DNA of 6,286 bases from NCBI GenBank assembly GCA_902795715.1, contig CADBME010000385.1, positions 1 through 6,286 on the forward strand, in the 5' to 3' direction. This document shows, piece after piece, positions 1 to 6,206 of this stretch (positions are counted from its first letter, which is position 1; each line of letters begins with the position of its first letter). Made by a program: the position numbers and the translations under genes. The DNA comes from an uncultured Lachnospiraceae bacterium. GTDB taxonomy: Bacteria; Bacillota_A; Clostridia; Lachnospirales; Lachnospiraceae. Under the pieces are notes generated by a model, which did not search any database, had not been told where the DNA came from, and was given only the letters and a program-made list of their open reading frames with translations.

Positions 1-1
1 C

Positions 2-1129
2 TTCGAACATACCCTTGACCTCTTCAAAGGTGAGGACAAAGTCGATATCACTTCGGATGGTCCTGCGTCCGGCTTCCAGTTTCTTGGCCGCGCAGGGACC
101 GATGAAGGCTACCTTGCATCCGGGATGAAGGCGCTTGATGATCCGGCCGGTCAATACCATTGGCGTCAGTGCCATGGAAATATTCTCCGCCTGATCAGGG
201 AATACCTTCTTTACCATAGCTGCCCATGCCGGACAGCAGGAGGTTCCCATGTAAGGCTTCTCGGCGGGTACTTCCCGGACAAAGTCATCTGCTTCCTCCA
301 GGGTACAGAGGTCGGCACCGATAGCGACTTCAACGATATCTTCAAAGCCCAGAGCCTTGAAAGCCGTCCGTAGTTTTCTTGCCGTCATATCCGGTCCGAA
401 CTGGCCATCTACCGCCGGTGCGATTGCCGCATAAACGGGAACATCTGACCGGATGGCCTGAATGGTCTGGAAAATCTGAGCCTTATCCGCGATGGCTCCA
501 AAGGGACAATTGGCCAGACACATACCACAGCTTACACACTTGTCCTGATCGATCTCTGCTCTTCCGAACTCATCCGACCCGATGGCATTCATACCGCAGG
601 CATTGACACAGGGCCTCTTCATGTGAACAATAACATGGTAAGGACAGGTCTGAATACATCTGCCACATTTGATACACTTATCCTGGTCAATGACAGATTT
701 ACCCTCTTTGAAGGAAATGGCATCTTTGGGGCAAACTTCATGGCAGGGATGAGCCAGACAACCCTGGCAGCCATCCGTAACCATCACCTGATTATCCGGA
801 CAGGCATGGCAGGCGAATTTGATCACATCGATCAGAGGCGGCTCATAATATTTTTCCGGCTTAACACACTCCTCGGCCCCAGTGGAAACCGGTGCGTGCT
901 CTGAGGCTTTCCGGAGATTCAGTCCCATGGCCAGACGCATCCTCTCCTTAACGATGGCTCTCTCAAGGAAAACGCTTTCACGGTATTTGGACACCTCACC
1001 CGGAATAATCCGGTATGGGATCAATTCCATCTCGGACAGATCCCCCTCCTTATAATTGTAGGAAAGTTTAGCTACTTCAGCATACACCCTTTTCCTGATT
1101 TCATTGATTGACGTATAGATTCCTCTCAT
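2..1129 (-). CDS. Group B-type [FeFe] hydrogenase, 3' part cut by window edge
   Basis: Reading the minus strand from the ATG at 1129 gives 376 open codons that run off the left edge without a stop, so this is the N-terminal part of a longer protein. It carries ferredoxin-like cysteine clusters: C107/C110, C121/C124/C129/C133, CxxCxxCxxxC at 152-162, C174/C178, and CxxCxxCxxxCP at 198-209, followed by the start of the H-cluster domain. Hydrogenase motif L1 is TSCCPAW (296-302) and L2 is GPCAAKK (344-350). Group A enzymes typically have TSCCPGW and MPCxAKK, so these variants point to group B. The third motif (ExMxCxxGCxxG) would lie beyond the window. Such enzymes exchange electrons, probably with ferredoxin, for protons and H2 in the cytoplasm. 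The start is supported by GGAGAGGTG ending 4 nt before the ATG. The gene follows the dehydrogenase gene by 120 bp. Family assignment is secure; the physiological direction of catalysis is not visible here. Confidence 0.93.
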   Translation of the reverse strand, partial: MRGIYTSINEIRKRVYAEVAKLSYNYKEGDLSEMELIPYRIIPGEVSKYRESVFLERAIVKERMRLAMGLNLRKASEHAPVSTGAEECVKPEKYYEPPLIDVIKFACHACPDNQVMVTDGCQGCLAHPCHEVCPKDAISFKEGKSVIDQDKCIKCGRCIQTCPYHVIVHMKRPCVNACGMNAIGSDEFGRAEIDQDKCVSCGMCLANCPFGAIADKAQIFQTIQAIRSDVPVYAAIAPAVDGQFGPDMTARKLRTAFKALGFEDIVEVAIGADLCTLEEADDFVREVPAEKPYMGTSCCPAWAAMVKKVFPDQAENISMALTPMVLTGRIIKRLHPGCKVAFIGPCAAKKLEAGRRTIRSDIDFVLTFEEVKGMFE

Positions 1130-1197
1130 TTTACACCTCTCCTGCTTTCTAAAGTGAACAAATCATCAGCCAACATCGACATCAACACTAAAATACC

Positions 1198-1250
1198 ATC
1201 CGGAAAAAGATATTTTCATATATCTTTTCAAATATCATTCTCAACCGGAT
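1198..1250 (-). other. Palindromic hairpin region, possible weak terminator
   Basis: A perfect 9-bp inverted repeat (1205-1213 with 1220-1228, AAAAGATAT/ATATCTTTT, 6-nt loop) is enclosed by a 6-bp pair, ATCCGG (1198-1203) with CCGGAT (1245-1250). On the minus strand the inner stem ends in TTTTT, as a Rho-independent terminator would, but the stem is almost all A/T and weak. A second pairing (1209-1215 with 1230-1236, GATATTT/AAATATC) excludes the inner stem. The region begins right at the stop codon of the dehydrogenase gene, so it may end or attenuate that transcript before the hydrogenase gene. The function is inferred from position and symmetry only. Confidence 0.4.
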
Positions 1251-2338
1251 TACATTGCATGCCCGATCTGGTTTACCTTAAGCATAGCCTGGTAAACCAT
1301 ATCCGGGGTCACCTTAAAGGGTTCGTTTTTGGAATGTGCTGCCGGGTCTGCAGCTACGGCAGCGGCCTTTTTCATTTTGTCCACATCTTTCTCAGTCAGG
1401 CCGATTTCTTCGAGAGTAGTAGGAAGACCTACACTCTTACAGAATGAAAATACTTCATTTATAAGTTCCGGATCCTGATCTTCAAGGATCAGCTGGCAAA
1501 GTGTGCCAAAGGCAACCTTCTCCCCATGATAATAAGCATCACATTCTTTGATATGGGTCAGGCCCTTGTTAATTGCATGAGCTGTTGCCAAACCGCCACT
1601 CTCAAATCCCAGCCCGGACAAGAGGGTATTGACCTCCACAATCCTCTCAACCGCCAGAGTGCATTCCTTGTTCATGGCATCCTGTCTGGCCTGGGCACCG
1701 TATTTGATAAGTGTATTATAACATGCTTCAGCCAAAGATGCACCTGCTACTGTGGTATATCCGCCCGCAGGATTCTTTGAAGATGATTTGAGGCAGGCCC
1801 CCGTCTCAAAGCGGGTAGCCAGCGCGTCGCCCATCCCGGAAACCAGCAGTCGGACCGGTGCTTTGGCTATAACCTCCGCATCCACCAGTACCAGTTCCGG
1901 ATTTCTGGGAAGCTGGTAGGTCTTGAGGGAAACTCCTTCTTCTGAATACAGTACGGCTCTTCCCGGGGTAGGGGCATCGGTCGCCGCGATGGTGGGACAG
2001 ACCACTGTCGGCAGATTCCGCTTCCACGCGACAAACTTTGCCGTGTCCGTCACCTTGCCTCCACCGATTCCCACGGCATAATCGCAGCCTTCACTTTCTG
2101 CAATCTCTGCCTGCCGGTCAATCTCTTTTTTTGTACATTCACCGCCAAAGGTCTGCATGACCGGATTGATCCCATGGTCTTCAAAACTCTTTCTGACCAT
2201 ATCACCAAACCGCTGCATTCCGCCCTTACTGAGCAGAACAAAGGGTCTATCTCCTAAAGGTCCGGTATATTCTGCGATATCACCTAACAGACCTTTTCCC
2301 AGGATATATTTTCCGGGGCTCACAAATACATAGCTCAT
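1250..2338 (-). CDS. gldA: Glycerol dehydrogenase-type metal-dependent alcohol dehydrogenase
   Basis: A complete 362-residue protein, close to the roughly 365-370 residues usual for GldA. The family oxidises glycerol to dihydroxyacetone with NAD+, in the cytoplasm, using one zinc ion. The N-terminal half is a dinucleotide-binding domain with the GGGK motif at 92-95; PTIAATDAPT at 115-124 places D121 where glycerol dehydrogenases bind substrate. The C-terminal helical domain supplies the metal ligands expected for GldA: D171 (in GMGDALAT), H254 (ATAHAI) and H271 (YYHGEK). After TDAPT the sequence reads PGRAV, where I recall SALSV in typical enzymes, so substrate range may differ. The start at 2338 is fixed by a full AAAGGAGGT ribosome binding site 6 nt upstream. 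The gene begins 33 bp after the MEMO-AMMECR1 fusion gene, with no terminator between, so co-transcription is likely. An iron- or zinc-dependent dehydrogenase acting on another hydroxy compound is the main alternative. Confidence 0.9.
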   Translation of the reverse strand: MSYVFVSPGKYILGKGLLGDIAEYTGPLGDRPFVLLSKGGMQRFGDMVRKSFEDHGINPVMQTFGGECTKKEIDRQAEIAESEGCDYAVGIGGGKVTDTAKFVAWKRNLPTVVCPTIAATDAPTPGRAVLYSEEGVSLKTYQLPRNPELVLVDAEVIAKAPVRLLVSGMGDALATRFETGACLKSSSKNPAGGYTTVAGASLAEACYNTLIKYGAQARQDAMNKECTLAVERIVEVNTLLSGLGFESGGLATAHAINKGLTHIKECDAYYHGEKVAFGTLCQLILEDQDPELINEVFSFCKSVGLPTTLEEIGLTEKDVDKMKKAAAVAADPAAHSKNEPFKVTPDMVYQAMLKVNQIGHAM

Positions 2339-2352
2339 ATAATACCTCCTTT
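2339..2352 (-). promoter_or_regulatory. Near-perfect ribosome binding site of gldA
   Basis: On the minus strand AAAGGAGGT is followed by six bases and then the ATG at 2338. This is a full-length anti-16S match at good spacing and fixes the dehydrogenase start. It suggests strong translation independent of the upstream fusion gene, which ends only about 20 bp before it. Confidence 0.85.
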
Positions 2353-2371
2353 ATAGCGGAACAAAAGCGAT

Positions 2372-3769
2372 CTATTCATCTGATCCATTATGGCGGACTA
2401 CTTCAAATCGCTGGAGTTCATAGTTTTCATCTTCCCGTATTCCACCTTTTTGCATGGCGATAGCTACCTGCTGCCGGGGATTGTCTACCCCCTCAAGGTC
2501 CGGCAGGAGCAATCCTCTTTTCCTTCCGCAGCTGACAATCACCCCATACCGTTTAACATCAAGTTCATCGATACTCCTGATCTTCTCCGGCTTTCCGAGC
2601 ACGTCCACGCTGATCTCCAGCCATTTAAGTTCGTCCGGCCTGATAGGATCAAAACGAGGGTCCCGGGTGGAAGCACTGACAGCATTGCGGATGATTTCCT
2701 TTGCCAGGCAGTCTGTAGTGGGCATGATGGTTCCGATGCATCCCCGGAGCCTCCCATGCTTATGGATGGATACAAAGGCCCCGGCCCGGGTTTTCAGCAA
2801 CTCCTCAGGCAAATCCTCCGGAAGGGGAAGCATTCGTTCCTTTGTGATGTATTCTTCCAGGGATTGCCTGGCAAGCCGGACATAGATATCTGATTTCTCT
2901 GCCCGGGCAGCTGCTTTTTCCTGGCTTTCTTTTAAATACTGATCCAGAAAATGTCTGTCTTCTCCTTCTCCCTCCGGGTAGAAGCTGCAGATTCCATAGC
3001 CCACGCCGGTTACATCCTGATGGGACAGGGCTCTGGCCCGGACTTTCATCCCGTCGAAGGCGCCGGCCATAATCACAAAGGATCGATGACCGCACTCTGC
3101 GGCTTTTTCACAGAAGCTTTCCTCAAATTCCAGTATTTCCCCGAAAGCTCCACGGCTGCACACATCCATAATGCGGTCATCATAGACAGGACCTTCCGGG
3201 GCAAAACCATAGGGACCATAGGACTGTAATTTATGAGAGAGATCGCCGCTGGCCACAAGTACGATCTTTCGGTCGATTGCATCCGCCGCCTGCCTGATCA
3301 TCATGCCCAGCCTGTAATGATCTGCCAGAGGAAGTCCTGAGAGACCGACGCGGACGACTTTAAAGTCCTGGTATTTCTGTCGTATAAACCAGAGGGGAAC
3401 CATGGTTCCATGATCCAGACGGGCATTTCTCTCTCCCAATGTACCTGCCGGAAAGTCTTCCAAGGCGGCAAGCATGCAGATCTCGTTTACAAGGTCCTCA
3501 TCATACTCCTCATGAAAAATGACCTTGCCGGCATGAAAATCAGCAAAAGATCCCCTGGCTTCCGACCCCGGTGAAATGTGGAAATAATCGGAGTACATAG
3601 TGGCATGGGGACTGCTGATAATGATAGTCTCCGGTTTTAACCGGCCAATCTCCTCCGCCACTTCCCGATAAGCCTTAATGGTCTCCTCTATCTGTGCCTC
3701 ACTTCCCCTTCCGATATCCGGAATGATCATGGGAGGATGGGGCACCATAAAAGCAGCCTGCAATGACAT
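2372..3769 (-). CDS. AmmeMemoRadiSam fusion: MEMO/LigB-like domain plus AMMECR1 domain
   Basis: A complete 465-residue two-domain protein. Residues 1-265 are a class III extradiol dioxygenase (LigB)/MEMO-like domain. Candidate metal or active-site residues are H11 (PHPP), H55 (SSPH), H120 (LDHGT), H179 (SGDLSH, like the LigB catalytic-His motif) and E225-C226 (AECGHR), near where MEMO1 has a conserved Cys. Residues about 266-290 form a charged linker. Residues 290-460 are an AMMECR1 domain with its signature LRGCIG at 341-346. The two domains and a radical SAM enzyme define the AmmeMemoRadiSam set, whose third member is the next gene upstream, 101 bp away. The substrate and reaction are, to my knowledge, unknown; a true aromatic ring-cleavage role is unlikely in this context. 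There is no signal peptide, so it should be cytoplasmic. The start at 3769 has AAAGGAAGGG 8 nt upstream. Domain identity is firm; function is not. Confidence 0.93.
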   Translation of the reverse strand: MSLQAAFMVPHPPMIIPDIGRGSEAQIEETIKAYREVAEEIGRLKPETIIISSPHATMYSDYFHISPGSEARGSFADFHAGKVIFHEEYDEDLVNEICMLAALEDFPAGTLGERNARLDHGTMVPLWFIRQKYQDFKVVRVGLSGLPLADHYRLGMMIRQAADAIDRKIVLVASGDLSHKLQSYGPYGFAPEGPVYDDRIMDVCSRGAFGEILEFEESFCEKAAECGHRSFVIMAGAFDGMKVRARALSHQDVTGVGYGICSFYPEGEGEDRHFLDQYLKESQEKAAARAEKSDIYVRLARQSLEEYITKERMLPLPEDLPEELLKTRAGAFVSIHKHGRLRGCIGTIMPTTDCLAKEIIRNAVSASTRDPRFDPIRPDELKWLEISVDVLGKPEKIRSIDELDVKRYGVIVSCGRKRGLLLPDLEGVDNPRQQVAIAMQKGGIREDENYELQRFEVVRHNGSDE

Positions 3770-3870
3770 AGGGTAATCCCTTCCTTTCTGTATTTCTAAA
3801 TTTCTATATTTAATTTACAATTTATTATTTACAGTTAATTAAATTTACAGTTAATAAAACAGTATTTAAT
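3770..3870. repeat. AT-rich spacer with 13-bp tandem-spaced direct repeat
   Basis: The spacer between the radical SAM gene and the fusion gene is far richer in A/T than its surroundings. ATTTACAGTTAAT occurs perfectly at 3827-3839 and 3843-3855, 16 bp apart, with a degenerate copy (ATTTACAATTTA) starting at 3813. The core ACAGT recurs at 3831, 3847, 3859 and 3874. The spacing is about one and a half helical turns, which could suit a DNA-binding regulator or simply reflect slippage. The area could hold a promoter for the fusion gene, but I see no pair of -35 and -10 boxes good enough to call. The final bases on the minus strand contain the fusion gene's ribosome binding site. Confidence 0.5.
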
Positions 3871-4731
3871 CTAACAGTTGCCGGTGTAGACGGTTTTCAG
3901 GTGCTCCCTGGCAACATCGGCCAGATGGTATATCCTCTTAACATCGGTAGCATCCCGGTCTGTCATATGGAAGCGTGGAAAAAAGCGGCTGACATGAAGG
4001 GGAATCTTAAAACCGATCCGTTTCCCGGAAGCATCCTCCAATCTTGAAATCCAACGGGTCATCTGCCTCATTTCCTCATCACTGTCATTTTCCCCCGGTA
4101 TGATCAGGGTAGTCAGCTCAACATGGCAGACTTTGACCGCTTCCCTGATGAAATCCAGAACCATTTCCAGACTCCCTCCGACCACATTCTCATAGTACCG
4201 GGTGCTGAAACCCTTGAGATCAATATTCATGGCATCAATATAAGGGGCAATTTCCTTAAGAATCCCCAGGCCGGCAGTCCCATTGGTCACAAGGACGTTC
4301 ACCATCCCCTCTTCATGGACAAGACGTCCGGCATCTCTGACGTATTCATAACCGATCAAAGGCTCATTGTAGGTGAAAGCCAGACCGATATTACCCGAAG
4401 ACCGGTAATAGAGAGCCGTAGCAGCCAGCTCTTCCGGTGATATATAATCCCCATTCTTCCGGTATTCCATAGCCTGTTCCGACCAGGAAATCTGATGATT
4501 CTGACAGAAGGGACAACGCAGATTGCAGCCATAGCTGCCCACGGAAAGAATCAGACTGCCCGGATGAAAATGACCTAAAGGCTTCTTCTCGATAGGATCC
4601 AGAGCCAGGGAAGTTACGATCCCGTAATTATCCGGGACAACCTTCCCCTCCCTGCAGGTTCTTACCCCGCAGAAGCCCCACATACCTTCTTTAATCTCAC
4701 ACTGCCGGAAACAAACATTGCATCTGGCCAT
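3871..4731 (-). CDS. AmmeMemoRadiSam system radical SAM enzyme
   Basis: A complete 286-residue radical SAM protein. The CX3CX2C motif that binds the catalytic [4Fe-4S] cluster and SAM is C69, C73, C76 (GCNLRCPFCQNHQIS). The N-terminus has a further cysteine group, C4, C7, C11 and C21, plus C26, suggesting an additional metal or cluster site. Typical barrel elements follow: FTYNEPL (119-125, the GGE-like position), LVTNGTAG (147-154) and MNIDLKG (168-174). The protein resembles pyruvate formate-lyase activases and is often labelled so, but no glycyl radical enzyme is near, and its partner gene encodes the MEMO and AMMECR1 domains. It ends in YTGNC, shorter than archaeal relatives, which as I recall extend into a CPxCG segment. 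The ATG at 4731 is preceded by GGGGGAGGTG 5 nt upstream. It is cytoplasmic and oxygen-sensitive by family. Its reaction is unknown. Confidence 0.93.
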   Translation of the reverse strand: MARCNVCFRQCEIKEGMWGFCGVRTCREGKVVPDNYGIVTSLALDPIEKKPLGHFHPGSLILSVGSYGCNLRCPFCQNHQISWSEQAMEYRKNGDYISPEELAATALYYRSSGNIGLAFTYNEPLIGYEYVRDAGRLVHEEGMVNVLVTNGTAGLGILKEIAPYIDAMNIDLKGFSTRYYENVVGGSLEMVLDFIREAVKVCHVELTTLIIPGENDSDEEMRQMTRWISRLEDASGKRIGFKIPLHVSRFFPRFHMTDRDATDVKRIYHLADVAREHLKTVYTGNC

Positions 4732-4753
4732 TCAATCACCTCCCCCTCAGACA

Positions 4754-4822
4754 GGGTGGGACAATGGGGACGTTTCATATTGTCCCACATTGTTTAATCA
4801 TTAACAAACCGGGACAGTGGGG
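4754..4822. repeat. REP-like palindromic element with GGGACA/TGTCCC arms
   Basis: The spacer between the MATE and radical SAM genes holds a compound palindrome. GTGGGACAAT (4756-4765) pairs perfectly with ATTGTCCCAC (4779-4788) around a 13-nt loop. TTGTTTAAT (4790-4798) pairs with ATTAACAA (4800-4807) with one bulged base. GGGACAATGGGG (4758-4769) returns as GGGACAGTGGGG (4811-4822), 11 of 12 identical. Palindromes with GGGACA/TGTCCC arms resemble REP elements dispersed by RAYT transposases. No U-run follows on either strand, so it is not a standard terminator, though the structure could affect the 3' end of the MATE transcript. The dispersed-repeat identity is inferred and needs a genome search. 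Confidence 0.6.
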
Positions 4823-4827
4823 CTCTC

Positions 4828-6183
4828 TCATATCATCTCACTCTCCTGATGGACCTTTTGTTTTTTGACCACCATAAAATAGAAAATAAAACAAATAATA
4901 ATCTGATAGATCGTAGAACAGGGTATACTCAGCCCTATGGAAAAGAGAGTGCCGACAAATCTTCTCATCAGATAGGCCACAGGTATACGGATCAGAAAAG
5001 CAGCAGTTACCCCCTGGATCATCACAAACCGTGTCCTGCCCAACCCATTGTAAAAACCGATGAAGCAGAAAAGGAAACAGGTAAAGAGGCAGTCAATCCC
5101 ATAGGCTTTGAGATATCTGGCACCGTCCACCACTACCCTGGCATCGTTTGCAAAAATTGAGCAGAGTAAGTCTCCATGGAAAAAGGAGACATAAAACATC
5201 ACGACGCCGAAAGCTGTAGATAATGCGATAGCAAGTTTCAGCCCCTGGAGGGCTCTGTCATCTTTACCCGCACCATGATTCTGGGCAACATATGCACTCA
5301 TAGCCTGCATGAAAGCCAGAGGAATCAGCATGATAAATCCACAGACTTTTTCCGCAACGCCCACACCCGCCGAAGCCACCAGACCCAGGGTATTGGCAAT
5401 AGCCTGTATGACCAGAAAAGACAATCCTACCAGAAAATCCTGAAGGGCAATAGGGGCACCGAAGTGGACGATTTTTTGCAAGACCGGCTTGCTTATACGG
5501 ATATCTTTTTTTGTAAGTGTAAAGGGGAGCTCTCTCCTGCTGAGAATGAACAGGGAAGCCAGAACGCTGATGGTCTGGGATGAAACGGTAGCAATGGCTG
5601 CGCCGGACGCACCAAGATGAAATCCGGCTACAAGAATCACGTCCCCGATAATATTACACACACTGGCAATCACCACAGTCATCAAAGGAGTCTTCGAGTC
5701 CCCCAATCCCCTCATGATACTGCCAAGGACATTATAAGAAACAATCATAACGGATCCTGCTCCGCAAATGGCAATATATCTTTGGACATGTCCAAAAGAC
5801 TCCACAGGCGCATTCATGGCCTTAGCCAATGAACCGGACAGGGTCGGAAGACAGATTGAAAGGAACAAACCTGCTGCCAGGAAAATGACAATACTTGTCC
5901 CTATGATACGGCTTCCTGACTTTTTATCTCCCTGGCCAAGGGTCTGACCCAGATAGATCGTGGTTCCCATGGCAAAGGAACTAACCAGATTGGTAATGGT
6001 CATCATGAGATGAGAACCTACCGCAACACCGGATACATCCTCCGCCATGGCATATTTACCCACCACCATCAAGTCCACTGCTCCATAGAGAGCCTGTAAA
6101 AAAAGAGCCAGAAGAATCGGTAATGAAAATTTCAAAAGAGGGCCCACAATAGGTCCCTGTGTAAAATCTGCTGTTTTATTCAT
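4828..6183 (-). CDS. MATE-family multidrug/toxin efflux transporter
   Basis: A complete integral membrane protein, 451 residues from the ATG chosen here; MATE exporters usually have about 440-480. The hydrophobic profile fits 12 helices in two homologous halves, with a cytoplasmic loop near 215-240. Family-like motifs are LQALYGAVDLMVVGKYA (29-45) in helix 1, GQTLGQGDKKSG (79-90), RGLGDSKTPL (158-167), QNHGAGKDDRA (301-311, the second-half copy of the 79-90 motif) and NGLGRTR (379-385). MATE proteins export cationic drugs or metabolites in exchange for Na+ or H+ at the cytoplasmic membrane; the substrate cannot be read here. The frame is also open to a GTG at 6201, but the ATG at 6183 has AGGGA 7 nt upstream, whereas the GTG has only a poorly spaced GGGAG. 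The gene lies directly beside an IS605-type end and is followed by the REP-like palindrome, so it may be transcribed separately from the AmmeMemoRadiSam pair. Confidence 0.92.
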   Translation of the reverse strand: MNKTADFTQGPIVGPLLKFSLPILLALFLQALYGAVDLMVVGKYAMAEDVSGVAVGSHLMMTITNLVSSFAMGTTIYLGQTLGQGDKKSGSRIIGTSIVIFLAAGLFLSICLPTLSGSLAKAMNAPVESFGHVQRYIAICGAGSVMIVSYNVLGSIMRGLGDSKTPLMTVVIASVCNIIGDVILVAGFHLGASGAAIATVSSQTISVLASLFILSRRELPFTLTKKDIRISKPVLQKIVHFGAPIALQDFLVGLSFLVIQAIANTLGLVASAGVGVAEKVCGFIMLIPLAFMQAMSAYVAQNHGAGKDDRALQGLKLAIALSTAFGVVMFYVSFFHGDLLCSIFANDARVVVDGARYLKAYGIDCLFTCFLFCFIGFYNGLGRTRFVMIQGVTAAFLIRIPVAYLMRRFVGTLFSIGLSIPCSTIYQIIICFIFYFMVVKKQKVHQESEMI

Positions 6184-6187
6184 ATTT

Positions 6188-6195
6188 TTTCCCTG
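6188..6195 (-). promoter_or_regulatory. Ribosome binding site that decides the MATE start
   Basis: On the minus strand CAGGGA is followed by about six A/T bases and then the ATG at 6183. It lies inside the reading frame of the longer GTG version (start 6201), so if it is the true site the protein begins at 6183. No comparable site stands at proper distance from the GTG. Confidence 0.6.
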
Positions 6196-6206
6196 ATTCA
6201 CAGTGA

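Noticed and set aside
125..904. Plus-strand open frames across the hydrogenase region
   Set aside because: The minus strand carries a continuous hydrogenase frame with conserved cysteine motifs; the plus-strand frames are its shadows.
1154..1447. Plus-strand open frame covering the 1130-1249 spacer and the 3' end of gldA
   Set aside because: It has no ribosome binding site of note, its second half is antisense to conserved gldA sequence, and its product is not recognisable.
2390..2893. Long plus-strand open frame (167 codons), with a second overlapping one at 2454-2885
   Set aside because: Both lie antisense to the AMMECR1 part of the fusion gene, overlap each other in different frames, show no recognisable domain and lack a clear ribosome binding site.
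2975..3769. Catabolic extradiol ring-cleavage dioxygenase
   Set aside because: Fusion to AMMECR1 and pairing with a radical SAM enzyme point to the MEMO branch. No aromatic degradation genes are present, and the gene set is that of an anaerobe.
3827..3855. CRISPR-like or iteron array in the AT-rich spacer
   Set aside because: There are only two perfect 13-bp units with a 3-bp gap. That is too short and too few for either, and no replication or Cas genes are near.
3871..4731. Annotation as pyruvate formate-lyase activating enzyme
   Set aside because: The similarity is only to the general radical SAM activase fold. No glycyl radical enzyme is nearby, and the partner gene and N-terminal cysteine pattern fit the AmmeMemoRadiSam family.
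4754..4790. Rho-independent terminator at the GTGGGACAAT hairpin
   Set aside because: The stem is good, but neither strand has a run of T after it and the loop is long; a REP-like repeat explains the symmetry better.
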